Shown: positions 55,660 to 63,338 of the stretch, piece after piece | Layout: each line of letters starts with the position of its first letter | Numbering within the stretch: position 1 is the stretch's first letter | Assembly: GCF_016900115.1 (NCBI RefSeq) | Contig: NZ_JACJJQ010000003.1 | Coordinates: 1 to 64,000 of the forward strand | Source of the DNA: Limosilactobacillus alvi | Lineage (GTDB): Bacteria; Bacillota; Bacilli; Lactobacillales; Lactobacillaceae | Reading direction: 5' to 3' | DNA: 64,000 nt | Notes under the pieces: model-generated | What the model was told of the DNA's origin: nothing | The model's database searches: none | The model's input: only the letters and a program-made list of their open reading frames with translations | Made by a program: the position numbers and the translations under genes

Positions 55660-55690
55660 TAACAGTTTATCATTTTTACGGTTACTTAGC
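55660..55690 (-). promoter_or_regulatory. Promoter of the rimP-nusA-infB operon
   Basis: On the minus strand TTGCTA, 17 bases, TAAACT, about 80-100 bases upstream of the rimP start. It precedes the leader hairpin at 55607-55638. Confidence 0.65.
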
Positions 55691-55714
55691 AAGCTTAAGC
55701 CTTGGCTTAACTAC

Positions 55715-55756
55715 AAAAAAGCAGGAAAAGAGTGCTCCTCCTTTCCTGCTTTTTTA
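55715..55756 (-). terminator. Terminator of rplU-prp-rpmA
   Basis: Minus-strand GCAGGAAAGGA pairs with TCTTTTCCTGC (small mismatch) then TTTTTTG, directly after the rpmA stop; the A run on the other side makes it usable in both directions. Confidence 0.88.
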
Positions 55757-56044
55757 TTATTCGGCAACTGGGTAAACAGAAACCTTCCGCTTGTTCCGGC
55801 CCCAACGTTCAAACTTAACAACGCCATCAACCTTTGCAAACAAGGTGTCATCTCCACCCCGGCCAACATTTTCACCAGGGTTGATGTGAGTACCACGTTG
55901 ACGGTAGATAATAGAACCTGCCGTAACTACAGAACCGTCTGCAGCCTTAGTACCAAGACGCCGACCAGCAGAGTTCCGACCGTTAGCAGTGGAACCACCC
56001 CCCTTGTGGTGGGAGAAGAATTGAAGATCCATTTCCATAAGCAT
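55757..56044 (-). CDS. rpmA: 50S ribosomal protein L27 (precursor with Prp site)
   Basis: 95 residues. The start [19 protein letters not shown] carries the N-terminal extension typical of Firmicutes, cleaved by the Prp protease after the double Phe to free SHHKGGGST at the peptidyl-transferase centre. Core: [31 protein letters not shown] (noted as [11 protein letters not shown]). ATG 56042-56044 with GGAGGTG upstream. prp is 21 bases upstream. Confidence 0.97.
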   Translation of the reverse strand: MLMEMDLQFFSHHKGGGSTANGRNSAGRRLGTKAADGSVVTAGSIIYRQRGTHINPGENVGRGGDDTLFAKVDGVVKFERWGRNKRKVSVYPVAE

Positions 56045-56065
56045 AACTTTCACCTCCAGCAATTT

Positions 56066-56389
56066 TTAATTATTGAATATTTTGACTTCAATATATTGAT
56101 TATTATCTCGCGCAGCAATGTCCATCAGACCATTTTGTAGCGATAATAATAACAGTTGTGATTGTGGATCAGCTCCTAACTGATCCACTACTAAATATCC
56201 TCCTGTATCCGAGTTAGAAACAACATGTGGCGTTTTGGTAAAACGATCCAAACTATTAACCGTATTGATTGCCAAAGCCGACACCGCTGCACACACAATA
56301 TCTGGACCCGAAGAATAATCAGCATGTCCCGTTAATTCAAAGCGCGTAATTTTTTGATCTTTGCCAAGATAAAATTTAGCCTTGATCAT
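56066..56389 (-). CDS. prp: Ribosomal-processing cysteine protease Prp
   Basis: 107-residue YsxB/Prp family protease that removes the L27 N-terminal extension. Catalytic dyad seen as His in ELTGHADYSSG (His22) and Cys in GPDIVCAAVSALA (Cys34). Located between rplU and rpmA, the diagnostic position. Its partner motif in L27 is intact, so the processing pathway is complete. Confidence 0.96.
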   Translation of the reverse strand: MIKAKFYLGKDQKITRFELTGHADYSSGPDIVCAAVSALAINTVNSLDRFTKTPHVVSNSDTGGYLVVDQLGADPQSQLLLLSLQNGLMDIAARDNNQYIEVKIFNN

Positions 56390-56404
56390 CTACACCACTC
56401 CAAA

Positions 56405-56713
56405 TTAAGCGTTGATAGCGTCAATCGTAACCTTAGTGTATGGTTGACGATGCCCCTTCTTGTTGTGGGTGTGCTTCTTTGGCTTGTACTTGAAAGTAAC
56501 AACCTTCTTTTCCTTGCCTTGCTTGTCAACCGTCCCTTCAACCGTAGCACCGTCAACGAATGGCTTACCAACCTTAACGTCGTCACCACCAACGAAAACT
56601 ACCTTGTCGAAAGAAACCTTATCACCTGCTTGGGCGTCAAGCTTTTCAACGTAGATGCTCTTACCTGCTTCTACCTTGTATTGCTTGCCACCAGTAACAA
56701 TAATTGCGTACAT
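56405..56713 (-). CDS. rplU: 50S ribosomal protein L21
   Basis: 102 residues from ATG 56711-56713 ([14 protein letters not shown]), preceded by AGGAGGTG; longer frame upstream is part of the leader. Core: [27 protein letters not shown] and [22 protein letters not shown] (noted as [17 protein letters not shown]). First gene of rplU-prp-rpmA, under an L21-type leader. Confidence 0.97.
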   Translation of the reverse strand: MYAIIVTGGKQYKVEAGKSIYVEKLDAQAGDKVSFDKVVFVGGDDVKVGKPFVDGATVEGTVDKQGKEKKVVTFKYKPKKHTHNKKGHRQPYTKVTIDAINA

Positions 56714-56812
56714 TTTGTGCACCTCCTTGATTCTTAGACTCGCCAGGATAAGTAGCAATGGCTTTAAAACTTACCGCTGTGCGGTTGTAGTTGTTTGGTT
56801 CACAAATACAAC
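56714..56812 (-). ncRNA. Putative ribosomal protein L21 leader
   Basis: About 100 bases of untranslated leader between the promoter and rplU. It contains the small hairpin CCGC-ACA-GCGG and runs to AGGAGGTG. Firmicutes have a known L21 leader element at exactly this position, thought to give autogenous control. I infer the identity from position and presence of hairpins; I have not aligned it. Confidence 0.5.
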
Positions 56813-56818
56813 AATGAA

Positions 56819-56847
56819 ATTCTACCAAGGATCCCTTAGTTCGTCAA
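56819..56847 (-). promoter_or_regulatory. Promoter of rplU-prp-rpmA
   Basis: On the minus strand TTGACG (56842-56847), exactly 17 bases, TAGAAT (56819-56824), about 100 bases before the rplU ATG. Near-consensus vegetative promoter. Confidence 0.88.
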
Positions 56848-56870
56848 GAACTAAAATAAAAAGAGAATGA

Positions 56871-56968
56871 AAAAAGCTCCTTAACAGCCTGGTTGGGATA
56901 AGCAGAACGAAGGTTAATTCATTAGCATCGACCTTTCGTTCGCAATTATCCGCTCACTAAGGCCGTAC
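56871..56968 (-). repeat. Dispersed structured repeat, copy D (inverted, partial)
   Basis: On the minus strand this matches the nested palindrome module of copies A and B: GTACGGCCTTAG, GGATAA..GCGAACGAAAGGTCGAT, the CTAATGAAT loop, AACCTTCGTTC, GCTTATCCCAACCAGG and GGAGCTTTTT, with scattered changes. The terminator module is absent. It lies 24 bases upstream of the rplU -35 and next to IS110-like debris. Confidence 0.8.
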
Positions 56969-56969
56969 T

Positions 56970-57230
56970 TCGGAGCGAATCAGCCAACTGGTTTAGCGTT
57001 TGTGAGCCCATGCAAAGCTGAATCAGTTGGGTGCGCCCGCCAGGGAAACAACTTCCATGCAGCTACTGTTTTAACCGTGGTTGCTGAGTAGTACTCAGAG
57101 GTAAGAAAGAAAAACGACCTTACCCAAAACTGAATAAAGTCGCAATGGTAGCTTGGATGGATAAGACCCTGAAATGCCTCTTAGCCATTGTCAAGCATCA
57201 TGGTCGATACGTAATCGGTATCAGGGTTTA
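56970..57230 (+). pseudogene. Degenerate IS110-family transposase, C-terminal fragment
   Basis: Plus-strand codons from about 56971 read ANQ...GNNFHAATVLTVVAE, an in-frame TAG, YSEVRKKNDLTQN, then after a one-base frameshift KVAMVAWMDKTLKCLLAIV to a TAA at 57228-57230. This fits the C-terminal IS116/IS110/IS902 domain pattern (Y..K, then KVAxVAxMxKxLxxL). It has at least one stop and one frameshift and no N-terminal RuvC-like domain, so it is dead. Family call rests on pattern memory. Confidence 0.6.
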
Positions 57231-57360
57231 AAGCCCTTAGTTGAGGGTTAACCGCTCTTCTTTAAGATACCATTTTTCTGATCTTTAAATTCTTATTTTG
57301 ATCAAGTTTGTTTAGTGTCCGCTAATTATCGATAACGTTTCACTTGACTAATCGTAGGAA
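57231..57360. other. Unassigned gap after the IS110 remnant
   Basis: Contains a CCCTTAGTTGAGGG hairpin directly after the remnant stop, then AT-rich sequence. It may hold the outer end of the old IS. No gene seen. Confidence 0.4.
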
Positions 57361-57405
57361 GTGAGGCTGGAAAAAAACGAGTTTCTTCCTAGCCTCTCTT
57401 TCTAT
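57361..57405. terminator. Terminator hairpin downstream of the TetR gene (repeat module E)
   Basis: GTGAGGCTGGAA... pairs with ...TTCCTAGCCTC around a loop containing AAAACGAG; T-rich on the plus side (CTCTTTCTAT). It resembles the first module of copies A-C (purine-rich GGGAAGAAAC stem) but with different stem bases. Ends the TetR gene (minus). Confidence 0.7.
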
Positions 57406-57417
57406 AATTTTAAATTT

Positions 57418-58062
57418 TTAAGCTGGTTGGACCCCAAGTTCAATTTGGAGTTGGTCACTAAAAAAGTTACCTACCAAATCATCAACTTCAACGTCACGAG
57501 CTAACATTTTTGAAACGTTAATCGTCATATACCTTGAAGTGTAGACAAGGCCCCTTTCGAGCCATCTACCGATTAAACCTAAAACAGCCGAGGCCACAAA
57601 ATCAACTTGTATTTCAATAGGAACTTCAACTTGTTTTCCAGGAATGGCAACGGTCTTAGTATATTGAAGCATTTCTTTACGGAGACGCTCATACATCGCC
57701 TGATGGAAACGGTTACCAAATGATTCGCCTAATAAAACCGTAAAGATATCTGCATTTTGTTCAATATAAGCAAAGGCACACTTAAGTGAAAAGACTTTAA
57801 CCGGCTTAATCGAATTCTCGGGAATATACATTACACTATCGAAAAACTCATTAATGAAGTCTTGTAATGCTGTTTCGATGAAATCTTGTTTATCTTTATA
57901 ATGAAGATAGAAAGTTCCTCGCGTTATATGTGCCGTCTGAGTGATCTTTTGAACACTAATCGACTCCAAAGGTTCCTGTTGCATTAAAAATACTAATGCT
58001 CGTCGTAAATTATTCCGAGTCTTTAAAACACGTGGATCAGTTTTTTTGATCGTCAAGAACAT
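57418..58062 (-). CDS. TetR/AcrR family regulator
   Basis: One-component repressor. N-terminal helix-turn-helix SVQKITQTAHITRGTFYLHYKDKQDFI (core AHITRGTFYLHY) at about residues 36-62, then a ligand/dimer domain of the TetR_C_8 (DhaS-like) type (CAFAYIEQNADIFTVLLGESFGNRFHQAM; core QNADIFTVLLGE). About 214 residues. Two starts fit: ATG 58060-58062 (GGAGG only 3 bases away) or TTG 58054-58056 (9 bases, better). No adjacent transporter, so its target is unknown; divergent to tRNA-Arg with overlapping promoters. Confidence 0.85.
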   Translation of the reverse strand: MFLTIKKTDPRVLKTRNNLRRALVFLMQQEPLESISVQKITQTAHITRGTFYLHYKDKQDFIETALQDFINEFFDSVMYIPENSIKPVKVFSLKCAFAYIEQNADIFTVLLGESFGNRFHQAMYERLRKEMLQYTKTVAIPGKQVEVPIEIQVDFVASAVLGLIGRWLERGLVYTSRYMTINVSKMLARDVEVDDLVGNFFSDQLQIELGVQPA

Positions 58063-58095
58063 CAACCTCCATTCTTCAAAAATTACCATTTTGAT

Positions 58096-58123
58096 TTGAC
58101 AATTGGTAGTTTTATAATATACT
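58096..58123 (+). promoter_or_regulatory. Promoter of tRNA-Arg, overlapping the tetR control region
   Basis: TTGACA (58096-58101), 16 bases, TATACT (58118-58123), 10 bases before the tRNA. The divergent TetR gene must start transcription in the same 60 bases, where the minus strand carries AT-rich -10-like sequence. Confidence 0.75.
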
Positions 58124-58133
58124 AAAGTAGTTT

Positions 58134-58207
58134 GGGATGATAGCTCAACTGGATAGAGCATTGGTCTTCTAAACCAAAGGTTGTGGGTTCGATTCCCACT
58201 CGTCTCA
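58134..58207 (+). tRNA. tRNA-Arg (anticodon TCT)
   Basis: Cloverleaf folds: acceptor GGGATGA with TCGTCTC (two G-T type pairs), D stem GCTC/GAGC, anticodon stem TTGGT/ACCAA with loop CTTCTAA (anticodon TCT, reads AGA/AGG), T stem GTGGG/CCCAC with loop TTCGATT. Discriminator A at 58207; CCA is not encoded. 74 bases, single tRNA with its own promoter. Confidence 0.95.
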
Positions 58208-58346
58208 TTTGAAACCTGGTTAGCGACTCAAAGTATAATTTTTAAAACGCTTTCTCTTAAATTTTATTATAACATAATATGGTGTAAGTTGTTTTATAAT
58301 TATTACAAAAATTTTATTTAGTTTAAAAAGTTACTTTTTAATCAAC
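58208..58346. other. AT-rich intergenic gap
   Basis: Very AT-rich stretch between tRNA-Arg and repeat copy B. No open frame, RBS or clear hairpin; no obvious terminator directly after the tRNA. Confidence 0.5.
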
Positions 58347-58530
58347 AAGGGGCCGGGAAGAAACGCATGTTTCTTCCCGGCCCCTCTTGCATCTCCGAAT
58401 GTTACTCAGTAACTAAGGTCAAAAAGCACGGCCTTAGCGGATAAGTGCGAACGAAAGGCCGATTCTAATGAATCAACTTTCGTCCTTCTTATCCCAACCA
58501 GGCCGTCAAGGAGCTTTTTTCCCAACCTCT
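58347..58530. repeat. Dispersed structured repeat, copy B (full length)
   Basis: Module 1 is a perfect 16-bp hairpin (58349-58364 with 58369-58384, loop GCAT). It is followed by the same CATCTCCGAATGTTACTCAGT block and the nested palindrome as copy A, differing from A at three positions in about 140; the inner stem forms ACGAAAG/CTTTCGT without the bulge seen in A. It ends about 26 bases from the deoD stop, the same orientation and position relative to the minus-strand gene as copy A to ffh. Confidence 0.85.
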
Positions 58531-58556
58531 TGTTTGATTTAAGTCAATTCTGCTAT

Positions 58557-59264
58557 CTATTGTTGAATTGCCGTTTCAAGCGAAATTTTAATCATATCGT
58601 TAAAGGTCCGTTCCCGTTCTTCGGCAGTTGCCTTTTCATCCCCAAAAATTAAATCACTAACTGTTAATACCGAAAGAGCTTTGAAGTGTAACTTCGCGCC
58701 AAGTAAGTATAACCCAGCTGATTCCATTTCCGTCCCTAAGATTCCGTAATCAGCTAGCTTTTGCATATCAATCTCATCGTTATAGAACCGATCGGCAGCG
58801 AAAATGTCACCAACCTTAACGTTGATATCCAGATCCTTTGCAACATGATAAGCAGAATCTAGTAATTTAAAGTCAGCTAACGGAGCGTAATGAATTCCTG
58901 GGCCAAAAGTATTTGCCGTGACGGCTGAATCAGTGGTCGAACCAGAAGCTAGAAGCACGTCTCGAACGTGAACATCAGGGGCCATCCCCCCACAAGAGCC
59001 AACTCGAATAATAGTCTTAACCCCATATTCACGAACCAACTCATTAATGTAAATCGACATTGAAGGAATCCCCATTCCAGATCCCTGAACAGAGATCCGG
59101 TGACCCTTATAAGTCCCGGTATAGCCAAAGGCATTCCGCACTCGGTTAACTTGCTTAACATCTTCTAGAAAGGTTTCAGCAATGTACTTTGCTCGCAAAG
59201 GATCTCCTGGTAAAAGAACTGTTTCAGCGTATTCACCTGGTTTTGCTTCAATATGCGTACTCAT
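58557..59264 (-). CDS. deoD: Purine nucleoside phosphorylase DeoD
   Basis: Phosphorolysis of purine (deoxy)nucleosides to base and (deoxy)ribose-1-phosphate. 235 residues from ATG 59262-59264 ([25 protein letters not shown]; noted as [14 protein letters not shown]), with GGAGG about 8 bases upstream. Features: [10 protein letters not shown] (phosphate site), [14 protein letters not shown] (ribose/base), [13 protein letters not shown] (catalytic Asp). Trimeric/hexameric DeoD type. Last gene of deoCBD. Confidence 0.97.
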   Translation of the reverse strand: MSTHIEAKPGEYAETVLLPGDPLRAKYIAETFLEDVKQVNRVRNAFGYTGTYKGHRISVQGSGMGIPSMSIYINELVREYGVKTIIRVGSCGGMAPDVHVRDVLLASGSTTDSAVTANTFGPGIHYAPLADFKLLDSAYHVAKDLDINVKVGDIFAADRFYNDEIDMQKLADYGILGTEMESAGLYLLGAKLHFKALSVLTVSDLIFGDEKATAEERERTFNDMIKISLETAIQQ

Positions 59265-59280
59265 TGTTATTTCCTCCACT

Positions 59281-60474
59281 CTAATTTGCAATTTCAGTTA
59301 AAAAACTAGTACCGACACCATTGCCTTCAACATTAAAGTTATCCAGGATCGTTGCCCCAAGATCAGCATAAGTTGCCCGTTGACCAAGGGAAAAGTTTGT
59401 TTGCTTCATTGTTGGTGAATAAGCCATTAATGGTACTAATTCCCGCGTGTGATCAGTTCCCCGGAAACATGGATCATTCCCATGGTCAGCTGTAATCAAG
59501 AGCAAATCATCGTCTTTAAGGTTTGCTATGACCCCTCCTAATCGCTTATCAAAGTCCATCAAAGCTTTCCCAAAGCCTTCTGGGTTCCGTCGGTGACCAT
59601 ACTTCGCATCAAAGTCAACTAAGTTAGTGAAACAGAACCCAGTAAAATCAGACTTCATCACTTCATCAACATGGTCCATCCCATCCATGTTACTTTCGTT
59701 GTGGTAACCTTTCGTAATTCCATGACCGGAAAAAATGTCGTTGATTTTTCCGATTCCAATTACATCAAAGCCAGCTTCTTTCAAAAAGTCCAAGTCTGTT
59801 TTACCGGTTGGTTCAAGCGAAAAGTCCCGGCGGTTTGCCGTCCGAACAAAGTGATCCTTATCAGGTCCAACATATGGCCGAGCAATGATCCGACCAACGG
59901 TATACTCAGGGCCGTTAACAAGGGTCCGGGCATACTCACAAATCCGATAAAGTTCTTTGACCGGGATTACATCTTCATGCGCAGCAATCTGTAAAACTGA
60001 GTCCCCAGAAGTGTAGACAATTAGTTCCCCAGTTTTCATTTGTCGTTCCCCATAATCCTTAATAACTTCCGTCCCAGAATATGGTTTGTTAACAATAACT
60101 TTCCGGCCGGAGAATTCGGCAATCTTATCAATAATTGAGTCTGGGAAGCCGTTTGGGAAAGTTGACAGTGGTTGTTTAACTGGTAACCCCATCATTTCCC
60201 AGTGACCATCCATACTATCTTTACCGGCGGAAATTTCTTGCATTCGGCCAAAAGCACCTTTAGCAGGTTCCGCAACTGGAATTCCTTCAATGGGGGTCGC
60301 ATGTAAATTACTTAAACCTAAGGAAGCAAGGTTGGGTAAAGCTAATTTACCTTCATAAAAATGACCCACGTGACCAAGCGTATCTGCACCGTCATCGCCA
60401 AAAGCCTTACTATCTGGCGCTTCACCAGCTCCAACCGAATCCAAGACAATTGCAAAAACTCGTTTGTAAGTCAT
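59281..60474 (-). CDS. deoB: Phosphopentomutase DeoB
   Basis: Converts (deoxy)ribose-1-phosphate to the 5-phosphate, linking DeoD to DeoC. 397 residues of the alkaline phosphatase superfamily: [16 protein letters not shown] (metal Asp, about 9), [13 protein letters not shown] (phospho-Thr/Ser region), [26 protein letters not shown] (metal Asp/His; core ADHGNDP and DHTRE). Complete. 15 bases after deoC. Confidence 0.97.
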   Translation of the reverse strand: MTYKRVFAIVLDSVGAGEAPDSKAFGDDGADTLGHVGHFYEGKLALPNLASLGLSNLHATPIEGIPVAEPAKGAFGRMQEISAGKDSMDGHWEMMGLPVKQPLSTFPNGFPDSIIDKIAEFSGRKVIVNKPYSGTEVIKDYGERQMKTGELIVYTSGDSVLQIAAHEDVIPVKELYRICEYARTLVNGPEYTVGRIIARPYVGPDKDHFVRTANRRDFSLEPTGKTDLDFLKEAGFDVIGIGKINDIFSGHGITKGYHNESNMDGMDHVDEVMKSDFTGFCFTNLVDFDAKYGHRRNPEGFGKALMDFDKRLGGVIANLKDDDLLLITADHGNDPCFRGTDHTRELVPLMAYSPTMKQTNFSLGQRATYADLGATILDNFNVEGNGVGTSFLTEIAN

Positions 60475-60489
60475 AATCTTAGCCCCCTA

Positions 60490-61167
60490 CTATTCAGCTG
60501 CTTTTGCTTCTTCAAGAATTTGAACAGAAGCAGAAACCCCAAGACGGTTTGCTCCAGCTGCGATCATTGCCTTGGCTTCTGCTAAACTATGAATTCCACC
60601 AGCAGCTTTAATCTTGAAGTCAGGGCCAACTGTCTTGCGCATTAACTTAACATCTTCAACCTTTGCTCCCCACTTGGAGAAACCGGTTGACGTCTTTACA
60701 TAGTCGGCGCCACCTTTAACGGTTAGTTGGCAAGCCCGGATTTTTTCATCATCGGTTAAAAGGCAGTTTTCAATGATTACCTTGAGTAAAGCTCCTTTAG
60801 CATGAACTGCATCGGCTACCGCCTTAATATCTGCTTCGACCACATCATCATGACCAGCCTTAAGTTCCCCAATATTAATGACCATGTCGACTTCCTTTGC
60901 CCCATCATCGATCACTTGGTTCGTTTCGGCGACTTTAATTGCAGTTGCGTTGGCCCCCAAAGGAAAACCAATAACGGCACAAGGATTAACCGTTGTTCCC
61001 GCCAATCCTTGGCTAACCTTTTTAACCCAATACGGATTAACACAAACTGAAGCCGTGTTGTAATCAATTGCTTCTTTAATAGTTTGATCAATCATCGCTT
61101 CCGTTGCCTCTGGCTTAAGCATCGTGTGGTCCATGTATTTTGCTAGTTCTGCTGTCGTTAAGTTCAT
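60490..61167 (-). CDS. deoC: Deoxyribose-phosphate aldolase DeoC
   Basis: Cleaves deoxyribose-5-phosphate to glyceraldehyde-3-phosphate and acetaldehyde. 225 residues from ATG 61165-61167 with AAAGGGG about 10 bases upstream. Class I TIM barrel: [37 protein letters not shown] (Schiff-base region), [14 protein letters not shown] (catalytic Lys in VKTSTGF), [10 protein letters not shown]. First gene of deoC-deoB-deoD; preceded by a promoter and cre site. Confidence 0.97.
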   Translation of the reverse strand: MNLTTAELAKYMDHTMLKPEATEAMIDQTIKEAIDYNTASVCVNPYWVKKVSQGLAGTTVNPCAVIGFPLGANATAIKVAETNQVIDDGAKEVDMVINIGELKAGHDDVVEADIKAVADAVHAKGALLKVIIENCLLTDDEKIRACQLTVKGGADYVKTSTGFSKWGAKVEDVKLMRKTVGPDFKIKAAGGIHSLAEAKAMIAAGANRLGVSASVQILEEAKAAE

Positions 61168-61202
61168 AAGAATGTAACCCCTTTCAAAAATTCTACAAAC
61201 CC

Positions 61203-61231
61203 AGTATAACTTAAGTAAAACCTTTTGACCA
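61203..61231 (-). promoter_or_regulatory. Promoter of deoCBD
   Basis: On the minus strand TGGTCA (61226-61231), 17 bases, TATACT (61203-61208), about 40 bases before the deoC ATG. Confidence 0.7.
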
Positions 61232-61239
61232 CCTTTTTC

Positions 61240-61253
61240 TGCAATCGTTTTCA
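61240..61253. promoter_or_regulatory. cre site (CcpA) upstream of deoC
   Basis: TGCAATCGTTTTCA matches the catabolite-response consensus TGNAANCGNTNNCA at every fixed position. It lies just upstream of the deoC -35, a placement compatible with carbon catabolite control of the nucleoside operon. No deoR-type regulator is nearby. Confidence 0.75.
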
Positions 61254-61386
61254 AAATTATGATTATTTTTCAATTGAAAAAGTAAATAATTTATTAAGAT
61301 TAAAATCTAATTAAAGTAAAGAATTGCATTTTTTATTTTTGCGTTCAATAATTACTTATAGATATTGATATTTTGAGGTGATTATA

Positions 61387-61518
61387 ATGTTACCATTACT
61401 TATCATTGTCTTTATTCTAGCTACCGCTATCGGGTGGCAATTACTTTTTGGCCATGCTTCTAATGAGAATAGCCAAGCAACTGATCAAGGCCCCCGCGAG
61501 CAGCAACGAGAATTCTAG
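61387..61518 (+). CDS. Small single-span membrane protein (43 residues)
   Basis: ATG 61387 with GAGGTG 6 bases upstream; one hydrophobic segment at the N terminus (LPLLIIVFILATAIGWQLLF), then a short polar Asn/Gln/Glu-rich tail. A strong bidirectional terminator follows 17 bases after the stop. Divergent from deoC. Function unknown; it could be a small regulator of a membrane complex. Confidence 0.6.
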   Translation: MLPLLIIVFILATAIGWQLLFGHASNENSQATDQGPREQQREF

Positions 61519-61534
61519 TAATTATTTTCCATAC

Positions 61535-61583
61535 AAAGATAGCGACCGAAGCGAATTAAATTTCACCTCGATCGCTATCTTTT
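61535..61583. terminator. Bidirectional terminator between two membrane-protein genes
   Basis: AAAGATAGCGA (61535-61545) pairs with TCGCTATCTTT (61572-61582) over a 26-base loop that pairs partly; T-rich beyond. Serves the plus-strand 43-residue gene and the minus-strand gene ending at 61585. Confidence 0.85.
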
Positions 61584-61584
61584 C

Positions 61585-62172
61585 TTATTTAACAGCACTA
61601 TATGTTTCTTGGCCATCCTTAGCGGTATACATTGGCTGGTCACTGTTTGGTTGGATGAGTGACAATGAATAACCATCACCTAAAATCTTCTGAAGCTGAC
61701 TCGAAGTTTCGTCCAAAGACTTCGTCAACTTTGGCCAACCAATTTGATTTGCTTGACTATTATCATCAAGCACAGCTTGAAGGGCTTTCGCTTCATCCCC
61801 CGAAGCTGGTTTAATCTGGTAAGTTTTACTTTGGCTATCGAATCCAACTGTCCCTAATTTTCCGTAGGCCTTTTGCAATTGACCAAGAATAGCATTTTCT
61901 TTTGTTTCTTGGTTAGCATTCATTTGGTTTGCGGCCCCACTAAGCGAGATTGCTGAAGTTGAGGTCTTAGCCGCCGTTTGACTTGTCGTTTTATTGTTTG
62001 CCTCATTTTGGTGGTTCTCATACATTCCATATCCACCAACAACGGTCATTGCCAAACTAATGATGACTAGAAAAGTTGCCCATTTCCACTGACCATATTG
62101 TTGCCAGGAATTAACTAGATAAAACGCACTTAAAATCAGCATTAAAATCCCAAAAATTGCAAGAAATATCAT
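61585..62172 (-). CDS. Hypothetical membrane protein with extracytoplasmic domain
   Basis: 195 residues. Two N-terminal hydrophobic spans (about 1-22, FLAIFGILMLILSAFYLV; about 31-50, ATFLVIISLAMTVVGGYG), a Thr/Ser/Gln/Asn-rich linker (about 55-90), and a C-terminal soluble domain (KAYGKLGTVGFDSQSKTYQI, DGYSLSLIQPNSDQPMYTAKDG) probably outside the cell. No lipobox. Not recognised as a known family; monocistronic. Confidence 0.7.
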   Translation of the reverse strand: MIFLAIFGILMLILSAFYLVNSWQQYGQWKWATFLVIISLAMTVVGGYGMYENHQNEANNKTTSQTAAKTSTSAISLSGAANQMNANQETKENAILGQLQKAYGKLGTVGFDSQSKTYQIKPASGDEAKALQAVLDDNSQANQIGWPKLTKSLDETSSQLQKILGDGYSLSLIQPNSDQPMYTAKDGQETYSAVK

Positions 62173-62253
62173 TTTGCCACCTTTTCCAAAAAAATTATTT
62201 TCCTAATTCTAAAAATCGTTACAATAGATATACAACGATTAGGAGGAATTTAT

Positions 62254-62703
62254 ATGAAAATTTACCTTGCCGGCCCTTTCTTTTCTACTAAACAAATTAC
62301 TCGGATTGAGAAAGTTGAAAAGGCCTTAACAAATAATCAAACCGTTACTAGTTACTTCAGCCCACGGCTTTCTGATGAAAATAGTCAAAGCTCAGCCCCA
62401 GAAGGAAGTCCTGCCTGGGCAAAGCAAATTTTCAAGAAAGATGTTGCCGAAATTGATAAGGCCGATGCCTTAGTGGTTGTTGCTGATTACGTCCACGCTA
62501 ACATGGACTCAGGAACGGCCTTTGAAGTTGGTTACGCCTATAATGCCAACAAACCAATTATTATTTTACAAGAGCTAACTGATGAGCCGCTAAACTTAAT
62601 GATTGGTCAAGCTGCTCATTACTATACTCAAAATATAAACGAAATCGAAACCTATGACTTTAATCAGCTACCAGCAAACGACTTCACTGGTAAAACCTTC
62701 TAA
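62254..62703 (+). CDS. ntd: Nucleoside 2-deoxyribosyltransferase
   Basis: Transfers deoxyribose between bases, a salvage enzyme characteristic of lactobacilli. 149 residues: start KIYLAGPFFSTKQI, catalytic Glu91 in MDSGTAFEVGYAYNA, preceding VVVADYVHANMDSG, and C-terminal LMIGQAAHYYTQ. Complete. RBS AGGAGG 9 bases upstream, in a short gap with a TACAAT -10 candidate. Single gene, plus strand. Works with deoD and apt on the same deoxynucleoside/base pools. Confidence 0.95.
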   Translation: MKIYLAGPFFSTKQITRIEKVEKALTNNQTVTSYFSPRLSDENSQSSAPEGSPAWAKQIFKKDVAEIDKADALVVVADYVHANMDSGTAFEVGYAYNANKPIIILQELTDEPLNLMIGQAAHYYTQNINEIETYDFNQLPANDFTGKTF

Positions 62704-62722
62704 ATTATAACGTGTGATTAGT

Positions 62723-62792
62723 AAAAGCACCACTAATTTAATGGCTAAATAATCTTTCTTGATATATTAGCCTGAATTAATGGTGCTTTTTT
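62723..62792. terminator. Bidirectional terminator between ntd and apt
   Basis: AAAAGCACCA (62723-62732) pairs with TGGTGCTTTT; inner pairs GGCTAA/TTAGCC and AATT/AATT extend the stem. Convergent genes on both sides (ntd plus, apt minus). Confidence 0.88.
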
Positions 62793-62808
62793 AGGATAAA
62801 ATTTATTA

Positions 62809-63327
62809 TTAGTATTCCATTAAAGCCTTGACATCATAATTAGCTAGCTTTTTCCGTCCATTTAACGCTTTTAATTCAATCAGAAAGGCCGTTCCAACTA
62901 CAACGCCGCCCATTTTTTCAACCATTTCGATCGTGGCTCCAATCGTACCACCAGTTGCTAAGAGGTCATCAACAACTAAAACCCGTTGACCAGGCTTAAT
63001 TGCATCATATTCCATTTGAAGCGTTGCTGAACCATATTCAAGATCATAGCTTGCACTTACTGCTTGACGTGGTAATTTTCCCTTTTTCCGTGCCGGTGCA
63101 AACCCGACCCCAAGTTCGTAAGCGACCGGACAGCCGACAATAAAACCACGTGCTTCTGGCCCAACGACCATATCCACGTGCTTATCACGAGCGTAAGCGA
63201 CAATCTCATCCGTGGCTTGCTTAAATGCTTTACCATCCGCCATTAATGGTAAGATATCCCGAAAAATCACACCTTTTTCAGGATAATCCGGAATACTTTC
63301 AACATACTTGTGTAAGTCTAATGACAT
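62809..63327 (-). CDS. apt: Adenine phosphoribosyltransferase
   Basis: Salvages adenine to AMP. 172 residues: [21 protein letters not shown] (noted as [13 protein letters not shown]), [45 protein letters not shown] and the PRPP loop [18 protein letters not shown] (about 118-135). Start with GGAG upstream. Immediately downstream of recJ (11-base gap), the classical recJ-apt pair. Confidence 0.97.
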   Translation of the reverse strand: MSLDLHKYVESIPDYPEKGVIFRDILPLMADGKAFKQATDEIVAYARDKHVDMVVGPEARGFIVGCPVAYELGVGFAPARKKGKLPRQAVSASYDLEYGSATLQMEYDAIKPGQRVLVVDDLLATGGTIGATIEMVEKMGGVVVGTAFLIELKALNGRKKLANYDVKALMEY

Positions 63328-63338
63328 AAGTTTCTCCT

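Noticed and set aside
55547-56140. Long plus-strand open frame (197 codons) across rimP, its leader and rpmA
   Set aside because: It lies opposite conserved minus-strand genes, has a composition resembling antisense of basic ribosomal proteins and no RBS.
56985-57260. Region first considered as RNase P RNA, 6S RNA or tmRNA
   Set aside because: No conserved motif of those RNAs is seen, and the codon-level match to an IS110 C-terminal domain explains it better.
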